Shown: positions 34,872-42,811 of the stretch, in pieces
Position numbering within the stretch: the stretch's first letter is position 1
Layout: the number at the start of each line of letters is the position of its first letter
From: Methylobacterium aquaticum
Lineage (GTDB): Bacteria > Pseudomonadota > Alphaproteobacteria > Rhizobiales > Beijerinckiaceae
Assembly: GCF_016804325.1 (NCBI RefSeq)
Contig: NZ_CP043627.1
Location: 3,609,001 to 3,673,000, forward strand
Reading direction: 5' to 3'
DNA length: 64,000 bases
Position numbers and translations under genes: made by a program
Notes under the pieces: generated by a model
What the model saw: the letters and a program-made list of their open reading frames with translations, nothing else
What the model was told of the DNA's origin: nothing
The model's database searches: none

Positions 34872-35777
34872 ATGCCGACGACCTATGACGGTCCCATCGT
34901 CGACGCCCATCAGCATTTCTGGGAACCCGACCGCAACCCGCACCCCTGGCTGCGGCCGGGCGTCCGGATCCCGTTCCGGTACGGCGACTACGAGGCGATC
35001 AAGCGGCGCTACCTGCCGGACGGTTACCGGCGCGACGCCGGGCCCCACCGCATCGCCGCCAGCGTCTACGTCGAGACCGAATGGGACCCCGCCGATCCGA
35101 TCGGCGAGACGGTCTACGCCTCCGGCCTCGCCCGGCGCTGGGGCCTGCCGAACGCGATCGTGGCCCAGGCCTGGCTCGACCGGGAGGACGCCGCCGCGGT
35201 GATCGCCCGCCAGGCGGCGGAGCCGCTGGTCCGCAGCGTGCGGCACAAGCCGGGCGGTCCAGCGCGTCCGGGCGAAGCCGGCCATACGCTGATGTCCGAT
35301 CCGGCGTGGCGCGCGGGCTTCGCACTCCTGGCCGGGCACGGGCTGCATTTCGACCTCCAGACCCCGTGGTGGAACCTCGACGAGGCGGTGGATCTGGCCC
35401 GCGACCATCCCGGCACGACGCTGATCCTCAACCATGCCGGCCTCCCGGCGGAGCGCGACCCGGACAGCCTGGATGCCTGGCGGGCCGCCATGGCCCGGTT
35501 CGCCGCCTGCCCGAACGTCGCCGTCAAGGCATCCGGACTCGGGCGGCCCGGCCACGCCTGGACTGCCGCGGCCAACGGTCCGGTGGTGCGGGCGCTCATC
35601 GACCTGTTCGGAGCCGAGCGGACGATGTTCGGATCGAACTTCCCGGTCGACAGTTTGTGCGGAACGCTCCCCGACATCATCGCCGGGTTCAGGGCCATCG
35701 TGGCGCCCCTCGCTGCCGAGGAGCAGCACGCGTTCTTCTGCGGCACGGCGCGACGGGTCTACGCCTTGTCGGAGTGA
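34872..35777 (+). CDS. Amidohydrolase-2 family, lactonase-type hydrolase
   Basis: This is a 301-residue TIM-barrel hydrolase of the family that contains L-fuconolactonase, L-rhamnono-lactonase and 2-pyrone-4,6-dicarboxylate hydrolase. The N-terminal DAHQHFWEP supplies Asp11, His13 and His15; later motifs are SVYVETEWDP, NHAGLP and the C-terminal FGSNFPVD. GAGG precedes the ATG. Next to sugar-acid dehydratase and transporter genes, hydrolysis of a sugar lactone is the best guess. It ends the TRAP operon; the second operator lies ten bases downstream. Confidence 0.88.
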   Translation: MPTTYDGPIVDAHQHFWEPDRNPHPWLRPGVRIPFRYGDYEAIKRRYLPDGYRRDAGPHRIAASVYVETEWDPADPIGETVYASGLARRWGLPNAIVAQAWLDREDAAAVIARQAAEPLVRSVRHKPGGPARPGEAGHTLMSDPAWRAGFALLAGHGLHFDLQTPWWNLDEAVDLARDHPGTTLILNHAGLPAERDPDSLDAWRAAMARFAACPNVAVKASGLGRPGHAWTAAANGPVVRALIDLFGAERTMFGSNFPVDSLCGTLPDIIAGFRAIVAPLAAEEQHAFFCGTARRVYALSE

Positions 35778-35786
35778 TCGTCGTCA

Positions 35787-35802
35787 TTCCTGTATGCAGG
35801 AT
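35787..35802. promoter_or_regulatory. GntR-type operator, site 2
   Basis: TTCCTG-TATG-CAGGAT lies between the amidohydrolase and terC genes. The flank CATTCCTG...CAGGATGATTGCA is shared with site 3 (CATTCCTG...CAGGATGCTTGCA), beyond the palindrome itself. It stands 115 bases before the terC start. Confidence 0.6.
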
Positions 35803-35916
35803 GATTGCATGCAGATAGTGTCGGTGGCATGACGGAATGGCAGTGCCCGGTGGTGCGAGCCGCGCCGCCGATGAGGCTCATTCCCTTTCTCCCCCACCAC
35901 TCACGACAGGCCTGAT

Positions 35917-36618
35917 ATGGATTACGCGAGCGCTCCCTTCTGGATAGCGGTCCTGCAGATCGTCTGGATCGACATCCTGCTCTCGGGCGACAACGCCGTC
36001 GTGATCGCGATGGCCTGCCGTTCCTTGCCCGAGCGCCAGCGGCGCATCGGCATCCTGCTCGGCGCCGGGACGGCCGTCGTTCTGCGCATCGCGTTCGCCC
36101 TCGTCGTGTCGACCCTGCTCGGGGTGCCGTTCCTGCGGATTCTCGGCGGGGTCCTGCTGCTGTGGATCGCCGTCAAGCTGGTGACGGGCGAGGATGAGGA
36201 AGCCCACGATCTCGACCCGAGCCAGACGCTCTGGCGGGCCGTGAGGACGATCGCCATCGCCGATGCGGTGATGAGCCTCGACAACGTGGTGGCGATCGCG
36301 GCGGCGTCGAAGGGCCACCCCGAGCTGTTCGTGATCGGCCTGCTGCTGTCGATCCCGCTCATCGTGACGGGGGCCTCGCTGATCACGGCGCTGATCCAGC
36401 GATTCCCGGCGGTGATCTGGGCCGGTGCCGGCCTGCTCGGCTGGATCGCCGGGGAGATGATCGTCACCGATCCTCTGATCGCGAGCCGGGTCGCGGCCTT
36501 CCCGACGCTTGCCCATTACGGCGCCGCGGCGGCCGGGGCGATCCTGGTCGTGCTGCTCGGCACCGTGCTGGCCCGCCGGCGGACGCACGGCGCGGCGGCG
36601 GCGGGAACGGCAGGCTGA
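35917..36618 (+). CDS. TerC/YjbE-family integral membrane protein
   Basis: This is a 233-residue membrane protein with seven or so hydrophobic segments and the two acidic family motifs LLSGDNAVVIA (Asp25, Asn26) and MSLDNVVAIA (Asp122, Asn123). Relatives export manganese or calcium or are linked to tellurite resistance and metalation of exported proteins. An acidic loop EDEEAHDLDPS links the halves. Its place inside the catabolic island, behind the second operator, is unexpected. No yybP-ykoY riboswitch is visible upstream. Confidence 0.88.
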   Translation: MDYASAPFWIAVLQIVWIDILLSGDNAVVIAMACRSLPERQRRIGILLGAGTAVVLRIAFALVVSTLLGVPFLRILGGVLLLWIAVKLVTGEDEEAHDLDPSQTLWRAVRTIAIADAVMSLDNVVAIAAASKGHPELFVIGLLLSIPLIVTGASLITALIQRFPAVIWAGAGLLGWIAGEMIVTDPLIASRVAAFPTLAHYGAAAAGAILVVLLGTVLARRRTHGAAAAGTAG

Positions 36619-36709
36619 GGACAGCCCCTGCGAAAGAGTGTCGGGCGGCCGGTTCGGGCCGCCCGGGCTGTTCGAGCGGACGGGCGATCGGGCAGCCCGC
36701 CCCCCGTGC

Positions 36710-37393
36710 TCACAGCACGTCCTGCACCCGGTCCCAGGTCGCGTCGAGGTGGCGGGCGATGACCTCGACGAGGCGGTCGGCGTCGCGGGCCTCGAGGGCG
36801 GCGATCATCTCCTCGTGCTCGGCCACCGCGCCGGCCCACCTGCCGGGCTCCTCGTTGCCGACGAACCGGATTCGGCGCAGGCGCGACTGGATGCCCTCGT
36901 GAGTCGCCGCCAGGAACGCGTTGCCGGACAAGGCCGCGATCGCCGCGTGGATCGCCTGGTTGCGCTTGTAGTATTCGAGCCGCTGGCGCGAGGCGTAGAA
37001 GCCCATCATCTCGTCGTGCAACCGGCGCAAGGCCCCGATCTCGGCCTCGGTAGCGCGTCGGCAGGCGAGGCGCGCGGCCGTCGTCTCCAGCGCTGCCAGC
37101 ACGTCCATCATGTCGCGCACGTCCCGGGGCGTCAGGCGCCGGACCACCGCGCCGCGTCCCGGTACCAGCTCGATCAACCCTTCGCTCGCCAGGAATTTCA
37201 GCGCCTCGCGCAGGGGCGTGCGCGACACGCCGAGCGCCTGGCCGAGCTGGCCTTCGTGGATGCGCGTCTCCGGCGCGAGCTCACCCTCGACGATGAGGTC
37301 GCGGATCTGCCCGACGAGGTCGTCGTGGAGGGTGCGCCGGCTGACCGGCACGACCTTCGCCAGAGTCCCTCGATCCTCGCTGGTCACATCCAT
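36710..37393 (-). CDS. GntR-family regulator (FCD subfamily), copy 2
   Basis: This is a 227-residue regulator. The winged helix reads LVGQIRDLIVEGELAPETRI, then QLGQALGVSRTPLREALKFLASEGL, and the FCD domain contains the usual His/Asp pattern (LRRLHDEMMGFY, IHAAIAALSGN, EHEEMIAALEARDA). ATG 37393 with AGAGG upstream is preferred to the longer open frame. It is divergent from pdxA, with operator site 3 between them, so it is the best candidate to bind the TTCCTG-N4-CAGGAW sites. Confidence 0.92.
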   Translation of the reverse strand: MDVTSEDRGTLAKVVPVSRRTLHDDLVGQIRDLIVEGELAPETRIHEGQLGQALGVSRTPLREALKFLASEGLIELVPGRGAVVRRLTPRDVRDMMDVLAALETTAARLACRRATEAEIGALRRLHDEMMGFYASRQRLEYYKRNQAIHAAIAALSGNAFLAATHEGIQSRLRRIRFVGNEEPGRWAGAVAEHEEMIAALEARDADRLVEVIARHLDATWDRVQDVL

Positions 37394-37528
37394 GCTCTGC
37401 CTCTCAACCCGTGCCCGTGTATCACGACTGCATTCACGATCGCTATCTGCGTGCATGCGGACACGCCCCTGCCCGAGGGCCGGGCGCACGCCCGTGATGC
37501 GATCGATGGAGGCGCTCTGCATCCATCA

Positions 37529-37544
37529 TTCCTGCATACAGGAT
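37529..37544. promoter_or_regulatory. GntR-type operator, site 3
   Basis: TTCCTG-CATA-CAGGAT is the same palindrome with its central four bases inverted. It lies 52 bases before the pdxA start and 135 before the divergent GntR copy 2 start, so it can serve both promoters. Confidence 0.65.
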
Positions 37545-37596
37545 GCTTGCACACGTGGAAGCAAGGCGGTATTCGGGATCGATAGCAGGAGCCACC

Positions 37597-38628
37597 ATGT
37601 CCCTCACGACCTCCACCGCGCCCGTCCTGGCCGTCGCGATCGGCGATCCGGCGGGCATCGGCCCCGAACTCGCCGCCAAGGCTGTGATGGATCCCGAGAT
37701 CCGGGCTTCCGCCAGGCTCATCATCGTCGGTGACGCCCGCGTGCTGGAGCAGGGCGCCGCTCAGGCCGGCTTCGCCCTCGACGTCGATGTCCGGCAGCCG
37801 GGTCAGGACCTGACGCCCGGCAACCGCCCAGTGCTGCTCGACCTCGGTCATCTCGACCCCGACGCCATCACCCTCGGCAAGGCCCAGCGTGCGGGCGGCG
37901 CCTTCGCCCTGCGCAACCTCCGCGAGGCGATCCAACTGGCGGCCTCGGGCGAGGCCGATGCGGTCTGCTTCACGCCGTTCAACAAGGCGGCAATGCGGAT
38001 GGAGCACCCGCCCTACGACGACGAGATCGGCTACACTGCCGAGGTGCTGGGCTTGACCGACGTGCCGGCCAAGGAGTTCAACATCCTCGACGGTCTCTGG
38101 AACGCCCGCATCACCTCGCACGTGCCGCTCTCGGCCGTGGCGTCGCTCATCACCTACGATGCCGTGCTGGAGGGCCTGCGACTCACCGACCGGTCGCTCA
38201 AGGACAGCGGTTTCCCCACGCCCCGCATCGCGGTGGCGGGCCTCAACCCGCATGCGGGCGACGGCGGCAATTTCGGCCATGAGGACGACGCGATCATCGC
38301 GCCCGCGGTCGAGGCCGCCAAGCGCGAGGGGATCGTTGCCGACGGCCCGTTCCCTCCCGACACGGTGTTCGTACGCGCCACCAAGGGCGCCTTCGATGCG
38401 GTGCTGACGATGTACCATGACCAGGGCCAGATCGCGATGAAGCTCATCGGCTTCGACCGCGGCGTGACCCTGCTCGGCGGCTTCCCGTTCCCGATTTGCA
38501 CCCCCGCCCACGGCTCGGCCTACGACATCGCCGGCCAGGGCATCGCCGGGACTGGGGCGACCCGGGCCGCCCTGCTCCTCGCCGCCCGGATGGGCGCGCA
38601 GCGGCGCGCAATGAAAGCGGCGGCCTGA
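37597..38628 (+). CDS. pdxA: PdxA-family dehydrogenase (PdxA2-like)
   Basis: This is a 343-residue metal- and NAD-dependent oxidative decarboxylase of the 4-hydroxythreonine-4-phosphate dehydrogenase family. It has the N-terminal VAIGDPAGIGPELAAKA and the three metal-ligand histidines His175 (TSHVPL), His219 (GLNPHAGD) and His274 (MYHDQGQ). Its position among sugar-acid genes and its own promoter argue for a catabolic PdxA2-type role (as with D-threonate/D-erythronate phosphates or aromatic dihydrodiols) instead of vitamin B6 synthesis. No DUF1537 kinase, the usual partner of PdxA2, is present, so the substrate may not be phosphorylated. AGGAG precedes the ATG. Confidence 0.9.
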   Translation: MSLTTSTAPVLAVAIGDPAGIGPELAAKAVMDPEIRASARLIIVGDARVLEQGAAQAGFALDVDVRQPGQDLTPGNRPVLLDLGHLDPDAITLGKAQRAGGAFALRNLREAIQLAASGEADAVCFTPFNKAAMRMEHPPYDDEIGYTAEVLGLTDVPAKEFNILDGLWNARITSHVPLSAVASLITYDAVLEGLRLTDRSLKDSGFPTPRIAVAGLNPHAGDGGNFGHEDDAIIAPAVEAAKREGIVADGPFPPDTVFVRATKGAFDAVLTMYHDQGQIAMKLIGFDRGVTLLGGFPFPICTPAHGSAYDIAGQGIAGTGATRAALLLAARMGAQRRAMKAAA

Positions 38629-38733
38629 ACCGCCCGAATATTGGACGGGGGCGCGCCGCCCCCTCCCCTCGAACCGACCAGCGCCGACAAGACCCGCCAA
38701 CGGGCCGGCATCGACCTCATGGGAGGACACGTC

Positions 38734-39732
38734 ATGACGACCCGCGCAGCACGCCTTGCCGTCGCCGCGGCCCTTCTGGCCGCAGCACCCTTCTCTACCC
38801 CGGCCCAAGCCGACTGGAAGCCGTCGAAGACGATCGAGTTCGTCGTCACCGGCGGTCCCGGTGGGGGCACCGACCAGTTCGCCCGCACGGTCCAGGCCGC
38901 GATCACCAAGAACAAGCTCGCCGACGTCTCCCTCGTCGTCGTCAACAAGGGCGGCGGCTCGGGAGCGGAGGGCTTCATCCAGGGCAAGATGGCGGCCGGC
39001 GAGCCGCACAAGCTGATCTTCGGCACGTCCAACGAGTGGATGCTGCCGATGGTGGCCAAGCTCGCCTTCGCCCCCGCCGACCTGAAGCCGGTCGCCGCGA
39101 TGGCCTTCGACGAGTTCATCCTGTGGGGCAAGCCCGGAACCGCCAATGCCGCGGCCTTGCTCGCCTCCGCCAAGGCCACACCCGGCGACGTGAAGATGGG
39201 CGGCAGCCAGTCGAAGGACGTCGACCAGTTGCTCACCCGCCTCCTGGAAAAGGCGGCGTCCGTGAAGTTCATCTACGTGCCGTTCAAGAGCGGCAACGAG
39301 GCGGCGGTGCAGCTCTCCGGCGGGCACATCGACGCCAACACCAACAATCCGAGCGAGAGCGTCGGCCAGTGGAAGGCCGGGACGGTGCGGCCGCTCTGCG
39401 TCTTCAGCCCCAAGCGCATGGCGGCCGGCGCGAAGGTCACGGCCACCGAGGGCTGGGGCGACGTGCCGACCTGCCGCGAGGCCGGCGTGCCCCTCGACGA
39501 GTACCGGATGCCCAGGACCGTGTTCACGCCGGCCCGGGTCCCGGACGAGGTCACCGCCTACTACGTCGCCCTTCTCGAGAAGGTGCGGGCGACGCCCGAG
39601 TGGCGCGACTACATCGAGCGGACCGCCCAGACCGACCGGTTCCTCGACGCCAAGGCGCTCGCAGGCTTCATCACCGCCGACGAGGCGCGGATGCGGACGA
39701 TCTTCAAGGACGAAGGCTGGCTGGTGAACTGA
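38734..39732 (+). CDS. tctC: TTT transporter binding protein TctC
   Basis: This is a 332-residue periplasmic binding protein with a Sec signal (MTTRAARLAVAAALLAAAPF, then STPAQA). WKPSKTIEFVVTGGPGGGTDQFA and the remainder match the orphan TctC at 28187-29176 along the whole length. GGGAGG lies before the ATG. It is followed by tctB and tctA in one operon with pdxA. Confidence 0.93.
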   Translation: MTTRAARLAVAAALLAAAPFSTPAQADWKPSKTIEFVVTGGPGGGTDQFARTVQAAITKNKLADVSLVVVNKGGGSGAEGFIQGKMAAGEPHKLIFGTSNEWMLPMVAKLAFAPADLKPVAAMAFDEFILWGKPGTANAAALLASAKATPGDVKMGGSQSKDVDQLLTRLLEKAASVKFIYVPFKSGNEAAVQLSGGHIDANTNNPSESVGQWKAGTVRPLCVFSPKRMAAGAKVTATEGWGDVPTCREAGVPLDEYRMPRTVFTPARVPDEVTAYYVALLEKVRATPEWRDYIERTAQTDRFLDAKALAGFITADEARMRTIFKDEGWLVN

Positions 39733-39766
39733 GCCGAGGAGCCCTGTTTCCCGCCGGAGATGTCCC

Positions 39767-40267
39767 ATGAACCTCGGTGAACGTCCGCTCGTCTCGCGCA
39801 CCACGGCCGAAGTCGCGACCGCCGCGATCCTGTTCTGCATCGGCGCCGCGATCGTCGTCGGCGCCCTGGAATTCCAGATCGGCTGGGACGAGAACGGCCC
39901 CCAGCCCGGCTACTTCCCGTTCCGGGTCGGGCTCGTGGTGATGCTCGGCGCCCTCGGCTCCGGCGCTACAGCGCTCCTGCACCGGGAGTGGCGCGGCACG
40001 GTCTGGCTCACGGACGTCCAGGTCCGGCGGGTCGCCTCGTTCTTCGGTCCGGTCGTCGCCTTCGTGGCCCTGGCGAGCGTGCTCGGCCTCTACGCCGCGA
40101 TGGCCTTCTACCTCGTCTTCACCACCCGCTTCCAGGGCGATTACGGCTGGGCGAAATCGCTCACCATCGGGCTCGGCACCGCGGTGGCGTTCTTCGTCCT
40201 GTTCGAGTTCCTGTTCGGGCAGCCTCTGCTCAAGGGCCCGATCGAGGGGCTGCTCGGCTTCCACTGA
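39767..40267 (+). CDS. tctB: TTT transporter small membrane subunit TctB
   Basis: This is a 166-residue protein with four hydrophobic segments (AILFCIGAAIVVGALEF, FRVGLVVMLGALGSG, FFGPVVAFVALASVLG and the C-terminal pair), typical of TctB. The motif GPQPGYFPF after the first segment is characteristic of the family. It lies 34 bases after tctC. Confidence 0.9.
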   Translation: MNLGERPLVSRTTAEVATAAILFCIGAAIVVGALEFQIGWDENGPQPGYFPFRVGLVVMLGALGSGATALLHREWRGTVWLTDVQVRRVASFFGPVVAFVALASVLGLYAAMAFYLVFTTRFQGDYGWAKSLTIGLGTAVAFFVLFEFLFGQPLLKGPIEGLLGFH

Positions 40268-40348
40268 GCCGGCACGCCCGCCCCCCCGGTTCCCGTCGGG
40301 AACCCCTCTGCGCCCTCTCCCGCCCAATCCGCCCGCGAAGGCAACCCG

Positions 40349-41854
40349 ATGTCGAACATCGAATCCCTCATCCAGGGTTTCGGGGTGGCGTTCACCGCCT
40401 ACCACCTCGCCCTGATGGTCTGCGGCGTCCTGCTCGGGATCCTGGTCGGGGTGCTCCCCGGCCTCGGCGCCCCGAACGGCGTCACCCTGCTCCTGCCCCT
40501 GACCTTCTCGATGCAGCCGGTCTCGGCCATCATCCTGCTCGCCTCGATGTACTGGGGAGCGCTGTTCGGCGGTTCGACCACCTCGATCCTGTTCAACATC
40601 CCGGGCGAGCCGTCCTCGGTGGCGACGACCTTCGACGGCTACCCGATGGCCAAGCAGGGCCGCGCCACCGAGGCCTTGAGCTACGCCTTCCTGTCGGCCG
40701 GGTTCGGGGCCCTCGTCGGCGTCCTCGTGATCACCGCCCTGTCGGGCTACGTCGCACAGTTCGCGCTGCGGTTCTCCTCGCCGGAATACTTCGCCGTCTA
40801 CCTCCTTGCCTTCGCGAGCTTCGTCGGCCTTGGTGGCGCCTCGCCGTTCAAGACCCTGACGGCGATCGCGCTCGGCCTCGGCTTCGCCTCGATCGGCATG
40901 GACTCGGTCTCGGGCAGCCTGCGGCTGACCTTCGGGCTCAACGAACTTCTGCGCGGCGTCAGCTTCCTCGTCGCGGTGATCGGGCTGTTCGGCATCGGCG
41001 AATTGCTGCTGACCATGGAGGAGGGCCTGCGCTTCGACGGCGTGAAGGCGCGGGTCACGCTCTCCGGCACCCTGCGGGCGGCGGCCGACCTGCCGCGCTA
41101 CTGGCTGGCGCTGCTGCGCTCGGCGGTGATCGGGATCTGGATGGGCATCACCCCGGGCGGGCCGACCGCGGCCTCGTTCATGTCCTACGGCCTCGCCAAG
41201 CGCTTCTCGCGCCGGCGCGCCGGCTTCGGCCGCGGCGAGCCCGAGGGCGTGATCTCGCCCGAGACCGCCGACCACGCCGCCGGCTCCTCGGCGATGCTGC
41301 CGATGCTGGCCCTCGGCATCCCGGGCTCGGCGACCTCGGCGGTGATGATGGGCGGCCTGATGATCTGGGGCCTCACCCCCGGTCCGACCCTGTTTACCGA
41401 CCAGCACGACTTCGTCTGGGGCCTGATCGCCTCGATGTATCTCGGCAACGTCGTCGCGGTGGTGCTGGTGCTCGCCACCGTGCCGCTCTTCGCCGCGATC
41501 CTGCGCATCCCGTTCGCGATCATCGGCCCGGTCATCATCGCGGTCTGCGTCATCGGCGCCTACACGGTGGCGGGCGCGACCTTCGACCTGTGGCTGATGC
41601 TGGCCTTCGGGATCGGCGGCTACGTGTTCAAGAAGCTCGACTATCCCCTGGCGCCGCTCGTCCTCGCGATGGTGCTCGGCGACAAGACCGAGGACGCGTT
41701 CCGCCAGTCGATGATCCTGTCGCGCGGGTCGCTGTCGATCTTCTGGTCGAACCCGCTCGTCGGCACGCTGACGACCCTCGCCCTGCTGCTCGCCGCCTGG
41801 CCGCTGCTCACGCTCCTGGTCCAGCGCCTCGGCGGCGCCCGCCGCCTCGCCTGA
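40349..41854 (+). CDS. tctA: TTT transporter large membrane subunit TctA
   Basis: This is a 501-residue permease with about twelve membrane segments and the family motifs GVLPGLGAPNGVTLLLPLTF, LFGGSTTSILFNIPGEPSSV and the repeated ALGIPGSATSAVMMGGLMI. The two glycine/proline-rich repeats are the pseudo-symmetric core of TctA. It completes the tctCBA set. Confidence 0.95.
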   Translation: MSNIESLIQGFGVAFTAYHLALMVCGVLLGILVGVLPGLGAPNGVTLLLPLTFSMQPVSAIILLASMYWGALFGGSTTSILFNIPGEPSSVATTFDGYPMAKQGRATEALSYAFLSAGFGALVGVLVITALSGYVAQFALRFSSPEYFAVYLLAFASFVGLGGASPFKTLTAIALGLGFASIGMDSVSGSLRLTFGLNELLRGVSFLVAVIGLFGIGELLLTMEEGLRFDGVKARVTLSGTLRAAADLPRYWLALLRSAVIGIWMGITPGGPTAASFMSYGLAKRFSRRRAGFGRGEPEGVISPETADHAAGSSAMLPMLALGIPGSATSAVMMGGLMIWGLTPGPTLFTDQHDFVWGLIASMYLGNVVAVVLVLATVPLFAAILRIPFAIIGPVIIAVCVIGAYTVAGATFDLWLMLAFGIGGYVFKKLDYPLAPLVLAMVLGDKTEDAFRQSMILSRGSLSIFWSNPLVGTLTTLALLLAAWPLLTLLVQRLGGARRLA

Positions 41855-41880
41855 TCCCCTGGAACACGGAGACGACCGCC

Positions 41881-42765
41881 ATGACCCCGTCCCTGCCGCG
41901 CATCGCCGTCCTGGGTACCGGCCTGATGGGCGCGCCGATGGCCCGCAACATCCTGCGCGCCGGATACCGCGTCACCGCCTGGAACCGCTCCCGCGCCAAG
42001 GCCGAGGCGGTCGTGGGCGCCGCCATCGCCGACAGCCCGGCCGAAGCGGTGCGCGAGGCCGATATCGTCGTCCTGATGCTGGAGAACGGAGGCATCGTCG
42101 AGGAGGTGCTGTTCGGCTCCGGCACCGCGGAGGCGATTCCGCCGGGCGCCGTCGTCGTCGACATGAGCTCGATCAAGCCGGCGGAGGCGCAAGACCACGC
42201 TGCCCGTTTGGCCGAGCGCGGCGTCGCCCACGTCGACGCGCCGGTCTCCGGCGGCACCGTCGGGGCCGAGGCCGGCACCCTCGCCATCATGGCGGGGGGC
42301 GAGGCGGAAGCCTTCGCGAAGGCCGAGGCCGTGCTCGCCGCGATGGGCCGTCCGGTCCATGTCGGGCCGCACGGCGCCGGCCAGCTCGCCAAGCTTGCCA
42401 ACCAGATCATCGTCGGGGTGACGATCGGCGCGGTCGCCGAGGCCCTGATGCTCGCCGCCCGCGGCGGTGCCGATCCGGCCAAGGTACGCGAGGCCCTGCG
42501 CGGCGGCTTTGCCGAGAGCCGGATCCTCGACCTGCACGCCGAGCGGATGATCGCGCGGGACTTCACCACGCGGGGCCGCTCGGTCACCCACCTCAAGGAC
42601 CTCGACAACGCCCTCGATGCCGGGCAGCGCCTCGCGCTTGCCGAGATCCCCTACACCGCGCTCACCGCCGGGCTGTTCCGCGGCTTGCTGGAGCATGCCG
42701 GCGACCTCGACCATTCCGGCCTGCTGGTCGAGCTGGAGCGGCGCAATCAGCCGGCCCAGGCCTGA
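41881..42765 (+). CDS. Beta-hydroxyacid dehydrogenase (3-HIBADH/GarR family)
   Basis: This is a 294-residue NAD(P)-dependent dehydrogenase. The dinucleotide motif VLGTGLMGAPMA is N-terminal; the substrate motif DAPVSGGTVGAEAGTL (Ser123-Gly-Gly) and catalytic Lys171 (GQLAKLANQII) are intact. Relatives reduce tartronate semialdehyde or oxidise 3-hydroxyisobutyrate. Between tctA and the sugar-acid dehydratase it probably oxidises or reduces a C3-C5 hydroxyacid of the same pathway. Confidence 0.92.
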   Translation: MTPSLPRIAVLGTGLMGAPMARNILRAGYRVTAWNRSRAKAEAVVGAAIADSPAEAVREADIVVLMLENGGIVEEVLFGSGTAEAIPPGAVVVDMSSIKPAEAQDHAARLAERGVAHVDAPVSGGTVGAEAGTLAIMAGGEAEAFAKAEAVLAAMGRPVHVGPHGAGQLAKLANQIIVGVTIGAVAEALMLAARGGADPAKVREALRGGFAESRILDLHAERMIARDFTTRGRSVTHLKDLDNALDAGQRLALAEIPYTALTAGLFRGLLEHAGDLDHSGLLVELERRNQPAQA

Positions 42766-42811
42766 GCCTCCTCCCCTCACCGACGACGCCTCCGACGCCT
42801 CCGAGACGATC

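Noticed and set aside
33342..35729. Long minus-strand open frame of about 795 codons
   Set aside because: It lies opposite dctP copy 2, the cyclase and the amidohydrolase, all of which show full family motifs; the antisense translation shows none.
35803..35916. Manganese (yybP-ykoY) riboswitch before terC
   Set aside because: TerC relatives often have one, but the conserved purine-rich loops of that class could not be found in the 114-base leader.
37384..39840. Long minus-strand open frame of about 818 codons
   Set aside because: It is antisense to pdxA and tctC and begins within tctB; low-complexity composition, no domain.
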